Shown: one piece after another, positions 19,795-29,877 of the stretch
Numbering within the stretch: position 1 is the first letter of the stretch
Layout: each line of letters starts with the position of its first letter
The notes under the pieces: generated by a model
What the model was told of the DNA's origin: nothing
Databases searched by the model: none
The model's input: the letters and a program-made list of their open reading frames with translations, nothing else
Made by a program: the position numbers and the translations under genes
Source: Candidatus Sumerlaeia bacterium
Lineage (GTDB): Bacteria > Sumerlaeota > Sumerlaeia > JADFCW01
Assembly: GCA_026415575.1 (NCBI GenBank)
Contig: JAOAGV010000003.1
Span: 1 to 64,000 of the forward strand
Reading direction: 5' to 3'
DNA: 64,000 nt

Positions 19795-21210
19795 GTGAAG
19801 CCCATGCAATCGAGCGAGCGGGGAGACCTGTCGAGTGGCCTTTCGCGGCGCGCGCTGCTGCAAGGCGCCGGCGCCGCAGCCGCAGGCTTTGTCATCGTTC
19901 CCCGCCGTGTCCTCGGCGGCCCCGGCTATCGCAGCCCCGGACAGACACTCACACTGGCCGGCGTGGGTATCGGCGGCGTCGGTTTCCCCCAGATGCAATC
20001 GTGCGAAAAGGCCGGCTTCCAAGTCGTTGCCCTCTGCGACGTGGACGATCACTTGGCCGCCCCCGCCCGGAGAAAATGGCCGCAGGCCCGCACCTATCGC
20101 GATTTTCGCGAAATGTTTGATGCCGAAGGTGACAAAGTTGACGCGGTCTATATCGGGACGCCCGACCACACGCACGCGGTGATTACCGCAGCCGCATTGC
20201 GCAGAAACAAGCACGTCTGCTGTGTCAAGCCGCTGGCCCGCACGCTCCACGAATTGCAGACTGTGGTCGAGGCCGCCCGCCGCGCCGGGGTAGCCACCCA
20301 AGTAACCGCCGCGCCGAATACCAACGAAGCGTCCTGCCGCCTGTGCGAATTGCTATGGGCAGGGGCCATTGGCCAAGTCCGCGAAGTCCATGTCTGGTCC
20401 GACCGCCCCATCTGGCCGCAAGGCATGACCCGTCCCGCCGGCGAAGATTCGATTCCCGGGCATCTCGACTGGGACTTGTGGATCGGGCCGGCTCCCATGC
20501 GTCCCTTTAAAGACAAATGGCCCGAAGGCCATAGCGCTCTCGCGCAGATCAAGGCCAACAAGGGCAAACCGCCGCTTTCCACCGGTGTCTATCATCCCTT
20601 CAACTTTCGCGGGTGGTGGGATTTTGGCACAGGCGCCCTCGGCGACATGGGCTGCCACATCATCAATCCGGTCTATCGCGCCCTGAAGCTCGACCACCCG
20701 ACGCGCATTCAGGCCACCTCGACTCTGGTTCTCGAAGAAAGTGCCCCGTTGGCTTCGATTGTAACCTATGATTTTCCTGCACGCGATGACAGGAAGCCCG
20801 TACGCGTGGTCTGGTATGACGGCGGCTTGAAGCCGCCGTGTCCCCAAGAACTGGCGGGCCGCCCGCTGCCCAATCAGGGCGCGCTCTTTATCGGCAGCAA
20901 GGGAAAGATGCTGGGGTCGGAAATTCTTCCGGTGTCCCGCGCCAAGCAGTTTGCCAATGTTCCCAAAACCTTGACCCGCCGTCCCGGCACGTTTGACGAG
21001 TGGTTCGAGGCCTGCAACGGAGGCGAGCCAGCCGGCTGTCATTTCGACTGGGCCGAATTGATCACAGAATTTGTCCTGCTCGGCAATATCGCTCTGCGCA
21101 CAGGCATGGATTTAAAATGGAATCCGGCCAAAAGGCGCTTCACCGGCTCCGGCGCCGAAGAGGCCAATGCGTGGATTCGTCCGCCGTATCGCGAAGGGTG
21201 GACGCTGTAG
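19795..21210 (+). CDS. Gfo/Idh/MocA family oxidoreductase with Tat signal
   Basis: SRRALLQGAGAAAAGFVIVPRRVLGG; TLAGVGIGGVGFPQMQSCEKAGFQVVALCDVDD; YIGTPDHTHAVITAAALRRNKHVCCVKPL. Confidence 0.92.
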   Translation: MKPMQSSERGDLSSGLSRRALLQGAGAAAAGFVIVPRRVLGGPGYRSPGQTLTLAGVGIGGVGFPQMQSCEKAGFQVVALCDVDDHLAAPARRKWPQARTYRDFREMFDAEGDKVDAVYIGTPDHTHAVITAAALRRNKHVCCVKPLARTLHELQTVVEAARRAGVATQVTAAPNTNEASCRLCELLWAGAIGQVREVHVWSDRPIWPQGMTRPAGEDSIPGHLDWDLWIGPAPMRPFKDKWPEGHSALAQIKANKGKPPLSTGVYHPFNFRGWWDFGTGALGDMGCHIINPVYRALKLDHPTRIQATSTLVLEESAPLASIVTYDFPARDDRKPVRVVWYDGGLKPPCPQELAGRPLPNQGALFIGSKGKMLGSEILPVSRAKQFANVPKTLTRRPGTFDEWFEACNGGEPAGCHFDWAELITEFVLLGNIALRTGMDLKWNPAKRRFTGSGAEEANAWIRPPYREGWTL

Positions 21211-21290
21211 GGTGGCGGAGTTGCAAAAGGGATGCAAGCTGAAGTCCGGACTGCAAACGTCAAACCGAAGTGTGAGCTACGAGCGAAGGG

Positions 21291-22631
21291 ATGAAACGCA
21301 GGATGGTGCGGAGAGGGATGTTGATTTTGATCGCCGCAGCCGGCGCGGCTGTTCTGGCCGACGGTTGCCGCTCGCGCCGCCCGCCCGTCCTGCGCGTTGC
21401 CCATATCTACGAACCGTTGGCCGGACCCGTTTATGCCGCCGGTCTTCGCTGGTTCGAAGGCATTGCGGAACAGTTCAAACAGGCCCATCCGGAATTCACC
21501 GTCCGTTTCGAGCAGGTCCAGTGGAACAAGATAGATAGCAAGTCCATGACGGATTATCGCGCGGGAGTCGGCCACGATGTTGTGATGAGCTCGCCCCAGA
21601 TGATGCCGCAACATTTCATGACGGGCGACCTGCTTGACTTGACTCCCTTCCTTCGGCAATGGCCGCCGGCGGCTGTCGAGGACTTTGCCTGGTCGCCGTC
21701 GTGGCGCGCGTGCACCAGCGGCCCGATATGCTTGGGCATCCCGACGGGCGTTCATGCACGCGTGGTCATTTACCGCAAAGATTATTTCAAGGAGGCCGGT
21801 CTTGATCCCGACCATCCGCCGGCCACGCTCGACGCACTGCTGGATGCCGCAAAGAAACTCACGCGCGACACCAATGGCGACGGCAAAACGGATGTCTGGG
21901 GACTGGGCCTTTACATGGGCCCCGAACGCGCCACCATCGAACTCTATTTCGCCCCGTTGCTCTGGCATTTTGGCGGCGACCTCTGGGATTCGGCCACCCA
22001 GCGGGCCGTGTTTGCCGACGCCGCGGGTGTGCGCGCGGCCGAGTGGCTCCGCGATTGCGTCCATGTTCACAAAGTGACGCCGCCCGCAGCCATGGGCGGC
22101 AAGTATGACGGCGTATTCGAGGCCTTCATGCGCGGCGAACTGGCCATGGCTTGGGGGTGGGGAAATTATTGGAACGTGGAACTGGAAGCCAGAGGATGGA
22201 CCAAAGGCTTGCATCCGGCAACGCCCGGCGGGCAGGCAGTCAACGTCGGGGTTATGGTCACACCCACGCGCGAGGGTGCGCAGTTTTCCAACTGCTGGGC
22301 GGTCTCGATCCACAAACTCAGTCCGCATCCCGACAAGGCATTTGCGTTTATCGAGACCCTGCTGAAGACGGAGAACCTCGACCACTATGCCGATGCCGGA
22401 TTGCCGGCGCGACGCTCGATGTGGGAGCGGCCGCAGTTCGACAACGACTGGTATCGCACATGGCGGCAGGCGGCCGAGCGCGGGCGGCCGATGCCCCCGA
22501 CGCCGCACTTCAATCATCTGGCCGACTCCATCGCGGTGGCCTTGCAGGAAATTGTATTGAAACAGGCTGATCCGGCCCAGACCCTCCGGCGCTATCAAGA
22601 CGAGTTCAACCGGCGTTATGCAAAGCCATAA
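21291..22631 (+). CDS. Extracellular sugar-binding protein (family 1), lipoprotein
   Basis: Lipobox-like LADGC; APLLWHFGGDLWD, GELAMAWGWGNYW; upstream of two MalF/MalG-like permeases. Confidence 0.9.
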   Translation: MKRRMVRRGMLILIAAAGAAVLADGCRSRRPPVLRVAHIYEPLAGPVYAAGLRWFEGIAEQFKQAHPEFTVRFEQVQWNKIDSKSMTDYRAGVGHDVVMSSPQMMPQHFMTGDLLDLTPFLRQWPPAAVEDFAWSPSWRACTSGPICLGIPTGVHARVVIYRKDYFKEAGLDPDHPPATLDALLDAAKKLTRDTNGDGKTDVWGLGLYMGPERATIELYFAPLLWHFGGDLWDSATQRAVFADAAGVRAAEWLRDCVHVHKVTPPAAMGGKYDGVFEAFMRGELAMAWGWGNYWNVELEARGWTKGLHPATPGGQAVNVGVMVTPTREGAQFSNCWAVSIHKLSPHPDKAFAFIETLLKTENLDHYADAGLPARRSMWERPQFDNDWYRTWRQAAERGRPMPPTPHFNHLADSIAVALQEIVLKQADPAQTLRRYQDEFNRRYAKP

Positions 22632-23514
22632 GCCATCGCTTCTCGCCCGCATTGTTGGATCGCCGCAGTGGCTGTTTTTGCCGGCGCTGCTTTTCCTCGC
22701 CCTGTTCTGGGTGGCGCCGATCGGTCCGGGCCTTCTCATCAGTTGTCAGGATCCGGTGCCGGGAACCGCGCTGCTCGAATGGGTGGGGCTGGCCAACTAC
22801 CGCCTTCTTCTGGCCGAAAAGACATTCCGAACCAATGCATTTCTGACGCTGGTCTATCTGCTGGGCGTTGTGGGGTTTTCGACTCCGGTTGCCTATCTTG
22901 CCGCGTTGGCGATTGCCGGGCAAAAACGCGGCATGGGGGCAATCCGTGCGTTGTTTCTCTTGCCATGGGTGGTGCCGCCGGTGGTCAGCGCGCTGATTTT
23001 TCGCGGCATGGCCGACCCGCAGGTCGGGCCGCTGGCCGCGCTCTACCAATGGCTGTCGGGCAATCCCGACCTGATCCCCCTGCATCACCCCTTCTGGGCG
23101 ATGGTGAACGTAATTGTCCACAGCGTCTGGCGGTCGGTGCCCGTGCTGACGTTGTTTCTGGCGGCGGGGCTGACCACGATTCCCGACGAGCTGTACGAGG
23201 CCGCGGAAGTGGATGGCGCGGGCTCTTGGCAGCGTTTCCGCCTGATCACGCTGCCGCTGACCCGCTCTCATTTGGCCACCGGCCTTTTGCTCATCAGTGC
23301 TTTTACGCTGCAAGATGCCGAGACCATCTATGCCATGACCGGCGGGGGGCCGGGCCACGACACCGAGGTGCTGGCCGTGCGGCTGTTCCGCGAGGCATTT
23401 GCGCAGGGACAGTTGCATGTGGCCGCCGCAATCGGGACGCTGCTTCTGGCGGCCGGCGTTGCGCTTATGGTGCTTTACTTAATTCTCTTCCGGCGGACGG
23501 AGGCTGCGTCATGA
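22618..23514 (+). CDS. Sugar ABC transporter permease (MalF-like)
   Basis: LYEAAEVDGAGSWQRFRLITLPLT EAA-type motif; multiple TM segments. Confidence 0.92.
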   Translation: MQSHKPSLLARIVGSPQWLFLPALLFLALFWVAPIGPGLLISCQDPVPGTALLEWVGLANYRLLLAEKTFRTNAFLTLVYLLGVVGFSTPVAYLAALAIAGQKRGMGAIRALFLLPWVVPPVVSALIFRGMADPQVGPLAALYQWLSGNPDLIPLHHPFWAMVNVIVHSVWRSVPVLTLFLAAGLTTIPDELYEAAEVDGAGSWQRFRLITLPLTRSHLATGLLLISAFTLQDAETIYAMTGGGPGHDTEVLAVRLFREAFAQGQLHVAAAIGTLLLAAGVALMVLYLILFRRTEAAS

Positions 23515-24305
23515 AGCGGTTTGCACGCGCAGCAGTGCTGGCAGCCCTGACGGCCTTTTGTCTGTTTCCGATTCTCTGGGGTGTGCGAACGAGTCTGTCG
23601 CCGCCGCTGGAGAAGGCCCTATGGCCGGCGCGGCTGACCGTCGAGCACTACGGAAAAATCCTGTCGCGCGCCGATTTTTATCGCTATGCCCTCAACAGCT
23701 TTGTCCTGACGGCCGGCACACTCCTCGTGGTCATCCCGCTGGCGTTGATGGCCGGCTATGCGCTGGCGCGCCACCGTTTCTGGGGCCGGCAGGTCGCACC
23801 GGTGCTTTTGGCGCTGCCGCTTCTGCCGGCGGTGTCGTTTTTGGTGCCGATTGCCGGCTATCTGCATGCGATGGGCTTGTATGACACGCGCTTGGCGCTG
23901 GTTTTGGCCAACGCGGCGTTTGCGCTTCCGTTTGCAATCTGGATGGTCTGGAATTTTGTCCATGCCCTTCCGCCGTCGCTCGAAGAGGCGGCGTTTCTGG
24001 ACGGCTGTTCGCGGCTGCAGGCCTTGGTGCGGGTCGTGCTGCCGGCCATGGGCCCCGGCGCCGCGGCCGCGTCGGTCTTTGTTGCCGTGCAGAGCTGGAG
24101 CAACTACCTGTTCGCCTTTGCGTTGACCAGCGACTCGCGCATTCGCGTTCTGCCTCATGCCATTGTCGAATACATCGGGCAGTTTTCGACCGATCTGGGC
24201 GGACTGACCGCCATCGGCATCCTCACGCTGATCCCGCCGCTGGTTTTGTATCAACTTTTGCAAAAATGGTTTGTCGCCGGCATGTATGGTGCCGCCCGCC
24301 CTTAG
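23511..24305 (+). CDS. Sugar ABC transporter permease (MalG-like)
   Basis: LEEAAFLDGCSRLQALVRVVLPAMGPG EAA motif; start overlaps the upstream stop. Confidence 0.92.
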   Translation: MKRFARAAVLAALTAFCLFPILWGVRTSLSPPLEKALWPARLTVEHYGKILSRADFYRYALNSFVLTAGTLLVVIPLALMAGYALARHRFWGRQVAPVLLALPLLPAVSFLVPIAGYLHAMGLYDTRLALVLANAAFALPFAIWMVWNFVHALPPSLEEAAFLDGCSRLQALVRVVLPAMGPGAAAASVFVAVQSWSNYLFAFALTSDSRIRVLPHAIVEYIGQFSTDLGGLTAIGILTLIPPLVLYQLLQKWFVAGMYGAARP

Positions 24306-24317
24306 AAGCGTCCCGGC

Positions 24318-25613
24318 TTACCGGCGATTGGCAATGGCGGCGTCAACCAGATTGCGCATGGAGGCGACGACGGATTCCCACGATCTTTCGCGCGCCAATT
24401 GAATGCCGCGGTCGCGACGTTCGGGGGGAAAGTCGCGCAGCGCGCGCTCGCATTGGGCCAGAAACGCCTCCGGGGTTTCGGCGAAATAGATGACGTCGCT
24501 GTAGTGCTTCACCATGTCGGGGATGGGCGTGGAGACGACAGGCTTGCCCGATGCGAAGTATTCCAACGCCTTGGTGGGATTGATGTGAGCCGTTAGTTCG
24601 TTGAGTTTGAACGGCATCAAACATACATCGAAGACGGACAGATAACGCGGCAGAAGTTCGTAGCGGCGCGCACCCGTAAATACGACATTGGGGGCGGAGA
24701 ACAGACGGAAAACGTTCGGGAAGACCGGGCCGATCATCACCAGATTCCAGTCGGGGCGCTCGCGGGCGATGAACTGGAGAAGCTCGCTGTCAATGCGGTC
24801 GTCAATCGCGCCGAAGTAGCCGAGAGTGACCGAGCCGCGCAGGTGGCGTAGGTCGTGCGGGCGGTCGCGGTGATACAGGTTGCCGAAGTGTTCGACGTCC
24901 ACGCCGCAGGCGAAGAAGTGGATGTTGCGGCCGGGGGCGCGCTTGCGCTCGAACAGGGCATCGGTGCCGGCGAAAATCACGTCGGCCTTGTCGAGCAGGA
25001 ACCGCTCTTTTTCGGCGGTGTCGCGCGGCGCCCAGCAAAAATGGCTGTATTCGTCCTGGATGTCATAGACGACAGCGCGCTCGCCGAGGCAACCGGCCAG
25101 CCATGCCTGCGAGGGAAAATAGAACCACAGAACCACGGGGCCGAAGCCAAGGCGCTGCATCCAATACCGGATGCGCGTTTCCAGCAGGAAACGGTTCAGC
25201 CGCTGGAAGACCGGCGATTGGGTCTCGAACGGCAGCATGAACAGTTCGGCGTGCCAGAGGTTGGGCCGAACCCGCCGGAAGGAAAGCCGCCGCAGAGGCG
25301 CGTGTTTGAGATGGGCGTCGAGCCGAATCGGATTGATATAGAGGACCTTTGACCGGCGCGCCAGTCCGGCCATGGTGTGGTGATTCCGCTGCCAGATATG
25401 CTCCCAGTTCACGTGGCTGATGCAGACCACGTCCCATGCCGCGGGAGTATCGGATTTGGCCGAACGCTGCGCGCGGCGTTCGCGCCTTTTTAACAGGAGC
25501 CGCAAAAAACAGGTCTTGATCAAGAGATAGAGGGCGATCGGCGGCATCAGAAACATGAGCCGGATCGCCTGAAAGACGGTGATTTGGAATCGCAGATCGC
25601 GGGCCATTAGCAC
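24318..25613 (-). CDS. Glycosyltransferase, GT-B fold
   Basis: VFDVCLMPFKLNELTAHINPTKALEYFASGKPVVSTPIPDM. Confidence 0.85.
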   Translation of the reverse strand: MLMARDLRFQITVFQAIRLMFLMPPIALYLLIKTCFLRLLLKRRERRAQRSAKSDTPAAWDVVCISHVNWEHIWQRNHHTMAGLARRSKVLYINPIRLDAHLKHAPLRRLSFRRVRPNLWHAELFMLPFETQSPVFQRLNRFLLETRIRYWMQRLGFGPVVLWFYFPSQAWLAGCLGERAVVYDIQDEYSHFCWAPRDTAEKERFLLDKADVIFAGTDALFERKRAPGRNIHFFACGVDVEHFGNLYHRDRPHDLRHLRGSVTLGYFGAIDDRIDSELLQFIARERPDWNLVMIGPVFPNVFRLFSAPNVVFTGARRYELLPRYLSVFDVCLMPFKLNELTAHINPTKALEYFASGKPVVSTPIPDMVKHYSDVIYFAETPEAFLAQCERALRDFPPERRDRGIQLARERSWESVVASMRNLVDAAIANRR

Positions 25614-25616
25614 ACC

Positions 25617-26576
25617 TTACAGCACGACGGCGCCATGGCGGAGCGAGCCGGCGATGCGGCCGGCCGTAAAGCAGGCAAACCGCAACACGTCGTAGCCGTA
25701 GAATTTTCGTTCCCAGTCGTCATTGCCCGGCGGCAGCGGCCCAAGAAATCGAACCATGGCCTTCCACCAGAGGCGATAGTGTTCGCGGTCCAAATAAACA
25801 GGACCAATGCCCAGCCGATGCCGGTGCTTTTTTAGCAGGAAGACGGAACCTTTTCCGTAGCGATACATCCAGCGGCAAAACGCTTTCACCGTCGGGCGAT
25901 GATGATGATAGACCACGGCATCGGGCGCAAATGCAAAGCAGTATCCAAGATCGGCGATGCGCCAGCACAAATCGGCATCTTCGCCGGAGACGGCAAAGCG
26001 GGTGTCAAAGCCGCCGACGGCTTCGATCAGACGTTTTGGGATCAGCGCATTGGCCGTGATCAGAAACGGCGGCGACGTGGGGCGGTCGTCGAGAGCAATT
26101 TCCTGCGCAAGCAACTGGCGCTCGCTGATGTAGTATTGGATGGGCGTTTGCAGCTGATAGGTTGCCAAATAGCCGCCGACGCCACCGAGCGCGGGCTGGC
26201 GGTCGAACCGGGCGACGAGGGCGGCAAGCCATGCGCGGTCGGCCACACAGTCGGCGTCGGTGAATACAACCAGTTCGCCGCGCGAAGCAACGACACCCGT
26301 CTGACGGGCGGCTGCAACTCCCCGGCGCGGTTCTTCGATAAGACGGACATCGTAGCCGCCGGCGATTTCTGCGGTCCGATCCGTCGAGCCGTTATTGACC
26401 ACAATCACTTCATAAACGTCGCGCGGCAGGGTTTGCGCGAGAACCGACCGCAAGCAATTGCCGATGCATGATTCCGCCTGATAGGCGGGAATGACCACCG
26501 AGACTCGGAGGGATGAAGGGTGCGTTGGCAGGGGGGCTGTGGACGGAGTGGACGGCATGGGCAAAATGGACGGCAT
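25617..26576 (-). CDS. Glycosyltransferase family 2
   Basis: LRVSVVIPAYQAESCIGNCLRSVLAQTLPRDVYEVIVVNNGSTDRTAEIAG...VFTDADCVADRAWL. Start uncertain: it lies in an iterated repeat. Confidence 0.9.
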   Translation of the reverse strand: MPSILPMPSTPSTAPLPTHPSSLRVSVVIPAYQAESCIGNCLRSVLAQTLPRDVYEVIVVNNGSTDRTAEIAGGYDVRLIEEPRRGVAAARQTGVVASRGELVVFTDADCVADRAWLAALVARFDRQPALGGVGGYLATYQLQTPIQYYISERQLLAQEIALDDRPTSPPFLITANALIPKRLIEAVGGFDTRFAVSGEDADLCWRIADLGYCFAFAPDAVVYHHHRPTVKAFCRWMYRYGKGSVFLLKKHRHRLGIGPVYLDREHYRLWWKAMVRFLGPLPPGNDDWERKFYGYDVLRFACFTAGRIAGSLRHGAVVL

Positions 26577-26583
26577 GGACGTG
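26539..26583. repeat. Period-9 iterated repeat (R-TGGACGGN)
   Basis: gtggacgga/gtggacggc/atgggcaaa/atggacggc/atggacgtg. Confidence 0.75.
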
Positions 26584-26625
26584 CCGGCGGAAGACAAGCA
26601 GTAAAGGGTCGCTCTTAGTTTTGCA

Positions 26626-27240
26626 CTACAGTTCGTTGCTTGCGGCGGGCGGTTTGCGTCCGGCGGCAATTTCGGGCCGGGGCGCTGGATCGCGCGTCGG
26701 GGGCTCGGCGGGCGGCCGCCGCTCGACCGCCGGGCGCGGGGCGCCGCTGTTGTCCGGTGCTTTTTCCCGGATGCCCATGAGGCAGCGGCCTTCGATCTTG
26801 GCGCCGCCTTCAATAATCAGTCCCCCTGAGGCCGTTTGAAAATCGCCGTGAATTTCGCCCGTGGCCTGAATTTCAAGCCGCTCGTGCGCAATGACACTGC
26901 CAAAGACCTTGCCGCTGACGGCTACCGTGCGCGCGGTAATCGGGCCTTTGACAGCGCCGGTTTGGCCGACCACGACGGCATCTTCGGCAAGAATCTCGCC
27001 TTCGACACGCCCATCAATCCGCAACATGCCTTTGGAAACAATCTTGCCGCCGATGAAGCTGGTGTCCTCCCCGATGATGGACTCGACCGCGCCGGCGCTG
27101 GGACGCCGGGCAGGCGACTCTGGTCGGGCGGGCAGAGACGTCGGCTCACTCATGGGTTTCTTCTCCGTTCGAGAAGGTTCGGCGCCGGCCGATGGCCCGG
27201 TGGGCGCCATGATCTTGTCGGGAATTTTGCGTCCAAACAT
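26626..27240 (-). CDS. Bactofilin (polymer-forming cytoskeletal protein)
   Basis: ESIIGEDTSFIGGKIVSKGMLRIDGRVEGEILAEDAVVVGQTGAVKGPITARTVAVSGKVFGSVIAHERLEIQATGEIHGDFQT. Confidence 0.92.
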   Translation of the reverse strand: MFGRKIPDKIMAPTGPSAGAEPSRTEKKPMSEPTSLPARPESPARRPSAGAVESIIGEDTSFIGGKIVSKGMLRIDGRVEGEILAEDAVVVGQTGAVKGPITARTVAVSGKVFGSVIAHERLEIQATGEIHGDFQTASGGLIIEGGAKIEGRCLMGIREKAPDNSGAPRPAVERRPPAEPPTRDPAPRPEIAAGRKPPAASNEL

Positions 27241-27415
27241 TCGCGTCACTCCCTCTTGCCGCGGTGGCGGGCTCACGGCCCGGCAACCCCCGCGCGCAGG
27301 CTTTTCCAACGCGCGTCCTGCCAAAAAGATTTGGCATTCCCCTGCACAACCAAGTTAAAGAAAAACACTATCGTCCAACATTCAATCCAAAACCCAAGAT
27401 TTAAATTCCAAAATC

Positions 27416-28033
27416 CTACCGTCCTTCGTCCACAGTTGGCAGTTTTGGCCGTATTTCCTTGCGTTTGGCAGTCCAGACAGTGCGCCCGGCGGCGTCCCGG
27501 CTTTCTCGAACCTCCAGTTCGGGCGGGGACTGCGGCTTGAGATCCGGGCGTTCCCCTTCGGCAAAGCTCAATTCCCCGCCGGTGTCCGAGTCCGTTTCCA
27601 TCAGCGCGGGTCGGTAGCGAATGGCCTTGCCCCGAAGGAAATACAGGTCTGTCCAGCCTTGCCGGTAGGAGCGGAACGGCGTCTGGGGATCGAGGACAAA
27701 ATTGCGATCGGGCGCAATCAGCATGGACACGTGGATGACGGCATCGGCGCCGAGGCGGCGGGCGCGCTCGCGCAGGTCGTTCACCAGCACTTTTTGCGTC
27801 TCCGAAGTCAACGCCTCTACCTTAATGGAGTCCAGAATTGCGATCTCCTCGTAGGGTGTAAGGACATCGCCCTGATACAGTTCAATCTGCTGGAGAGGCG
27901 ACGTGGGCGGATAAGTGCGGTCCGTCAGCATTTTCATCCGCGGCTGACAGCCGGAAGCCGCCAGCGCGACCAGAAGCGCGGCCAAGGCCGCCTTGCCATA
28001 AGGACCAACATACAATGTGTGATCAGTGCGCAT
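27416..28033 (-). CDS. Putative lipoprotein of unknown function
   Basis: Lipobox ALAASGCQPR; EEIAILDSIKVEALTSETQKVLVNDLRERARRLGADAVIHVS. Confidence 0.7.
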   Translation of the reverse strand: MRTDHTLYVGPYGKAALAALLVALAASGCQPRMKMLTDRTYPPTSPLQQIELYQGDVLTPYEEIAILDSIKVEALTSETQKVLVNDLRERARRLGADAVIHVSMLIAPDRNFVLDPQTPFRSYRQGWTDLYFLRGKAIRYRPALMETDSDTGGELSFAEGERPDLKPQSPPELEVRESRDAAGRTVWTAKRKEIRPKLPTVDEGR

Positions 28034-28260
28034 GCAAAATTGCCTTGATTCCCCAAAAGCGGTCTGCCGGAGGGAATTGATTTCCGGCTCACTGGACTTT
28101 ATTTCCTACGGGCAGGGGCTGTCGCCTGTCAATCGCCTTTATCGAAAGGCGGTATTGGAATGTCGGCCGCACCTTGACAAGTCGGATCCGGCTGCCGACC
28201 ATCCCGTCTGTTGTCGGCGGGATTTGCCCGCCGTTTATTTCGCCAATCGGTGTGACCCGC

Positions 28261-29094
28261 ATGCGCGGATTCTGGGCTGCACTTCACAACGAGTTCTCAA
28301 AATATGGCCGGCAGAAGTTTCCCTATCTCGGCATGATTGCTGTTGTGGTTCTGGCCTTTTTCTGGCCGAAGGGGGTTCAGCAGATGGCCGGCCCGCGCGG
28401 CGAAACCAATGCCTTTGACATCATCCTCAAAGGCCTGATTTCGGCCGTTACCTCTGTTATTCCGTTCTTCGGCGTCATCTTCGGCTCAATCCTTGTTGCC
28501 GGAGAGACCGCCGGCGGCACGTATCGCAACATTCTGACGCGGCCGATCGGTCGCGGCACTTTCTTGACCGCCAAAATTGTCTTCGCCTTCGGCTACGTTT
28601 TCCTGCTGGTGCTTCTCTTTCTGGCGGTGATTGTGCCTCTGGCTCACAGCCAGTTCCGCTTGGGCCCGATTGTGGACGGCGGCACGGTGATCTATCCGCT
28701 GTCGCACATTCTGGGGGTTTCGCTCTGGGCATTGGTGCTCAGTCTCCTGCCGTTGTTTGCCATCGTGAGTTACGCCGTTTTCGTTTCGACGGCGGCCAAG
28801 TCGTTGACCACCGCACTAGGCTTGGGTGTGGGCCTCGTGATTGCCATCGAGCCGGTGAAGTATCTCATCCGCTGGGGCGAATGGGAACTGTCGGACTACA
28901 TCTTCACGTCGTATCGGGACACGGCGCTGAAGATTGCCGATCAGGCGGCCTGCGGCTTCGATTATCAGTGGCTGCCCGGCGGCTGGTGGGGGTCGGAGTT
29001 GGGCTGGGGGCTGACGTTGGCGCTCGCGAGCATGGCGGTGTTTCTGGCGGGCAGTTACTGGATTTTTCTGCGGCGTGACCTGAATTTCTCGTGA
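28261..29094 (+). CDS. ABC-2 type transporter permease-like membrane protein
   Basis: MRGFWAALHNEFSKYGRQKFPYLGM...SILVAGETAGGTYRNILTRPIGRGTFLTAKI plus about 6 TM segments. Confidence 0.82.
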   Translation: MRGFWAALHNEFSKYGRQKFPYLGMIAVVVLAFFWPKGVQQMAGPRGETNAFDIILKGLISAVTSVIPFFGVIFGSILVAGETAGGTYRNILTRPIGRGTFLTAKIVFAFGYVFLLVLLFLAVIVPLAHSQFRLGPIVDGGTVIYPLSHILGVSLWALVLSLLPLFAIVSYAVFVSTAAKSLTTALGLGVGLVIAIEPVKYLIRWGEWELSDYIFTSYRDTALKIADQAACGFDYQWLPGGWWGSELGWGLTLALASMAVFLAGSYWIFLRRDLNFS

Positions 29095-29119
29095 GCGGCA
29101 CGCGGGGCGGCGGGCCGGC

Positions 29120-29806
29120 TCAGAGCTTTTCTACAATTTCGACCAATTCGGACAAGTCGGCTATTTCAAAATCCGCACGCACCGCGCCGTCCGGATACGG
29201 CTTGCCTTGGGGATTCAACCACACCGACCGAACGCCGGCATTGACCGCGCCCGCCACGTCGTACTCGACGGAATCGCCGACAAAGAGAAACTCGTCGGCG
29301 CCGCAGGGGACGCGCTCCATGGCCAGTTGGAAAATGCGCGGGTCGGGTTTGGCCACGCCCACCTCGTCGGCGAAAATCCAGTGATCGAAGAAGGCATGCA
29401 GGTCGAGGATGTCGTGCGGGGTGTTGCCGTTTGAAATGACGCCGAGGACGTAGCGGCCGCGCAGCCGGCGCAGTGCAGTCAGGGCACCTTCGTAGGGGCG
29501 GGCGATTTTCCAGCGGCCTTCCGAGTAAATGCGCGTGAGTTCGGGAGCGAGATCGGGGCCATAGCCGCAGAGGGCAAGGGCGCGGCGGAAGCTCTCGGTG
29601 CGGATTTCCGTGAGGCGGGCGTCGGGATTGTCGGTTTCGGCGGCCACATCCTCGCGCAGTTGGGCAAGACGCTCAATCGAAAGCCGGCCGCGGGTGTCGG
29701 GCAGGCGTTCGTAGAGATGCTGAAGCGCAAGGGCCAGTCCGAAGCGCCGCACGCGCTCGAAGTCATAGAGGGTGTTGTCGTAGTCGAAAAAGACGGCTTT
29801 GAGCAT
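29120..29806 (-). CDS. HAD-family hydrolase
   Basis: MLKAVFFDYDNTLYDFERVRRFG...LGVISNGN...VGVAKPDPRIFQLAMERV...FLFVGDSVEYDVAGAVNAGVRSVW. Confidence 0.93.
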   Translation of the reverse strand: MLKAVFFDYDNTLYDFERVRRFGLALALQHLYERLPDTRGRLSIERLAQLREDVAAETDNPDARLTEIRTESFRRALALCGYGPDLAPELTRIYSEGRWKIARPYEGALTALRRLRGRYVLGVISNGNTPHDILDLHAFFDHWIFADEVGVAKPDPRIFQLAMERVPCGADEFLFVGDSVEYDVAGAVNAGVRSVWLNPQGKPYPDGAVRADFEIADLSELVEIVEKL

Positions 29807-29877
29807 TGGAGTGCTCGCGCGGGGGGACAGAGCGGACGGGTCGGTCCTTTTTGTCCTTTTTCGTTCGCCTATTTCCC

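Noticed and set aside
21291-24305. Missing ABC ATPase as an anomaly
   Set aside because: Sugar ABC importers often share a distant MsmK/MalK-type ATPase, so its absence is ordinary.
29134-29165. gaccaattcggacaagtcggc at the HAD gene 3' end as another period-9 array
   Set aside because: Only about two units and fully within the conserved coding C-terminus; too short to separate from chance.
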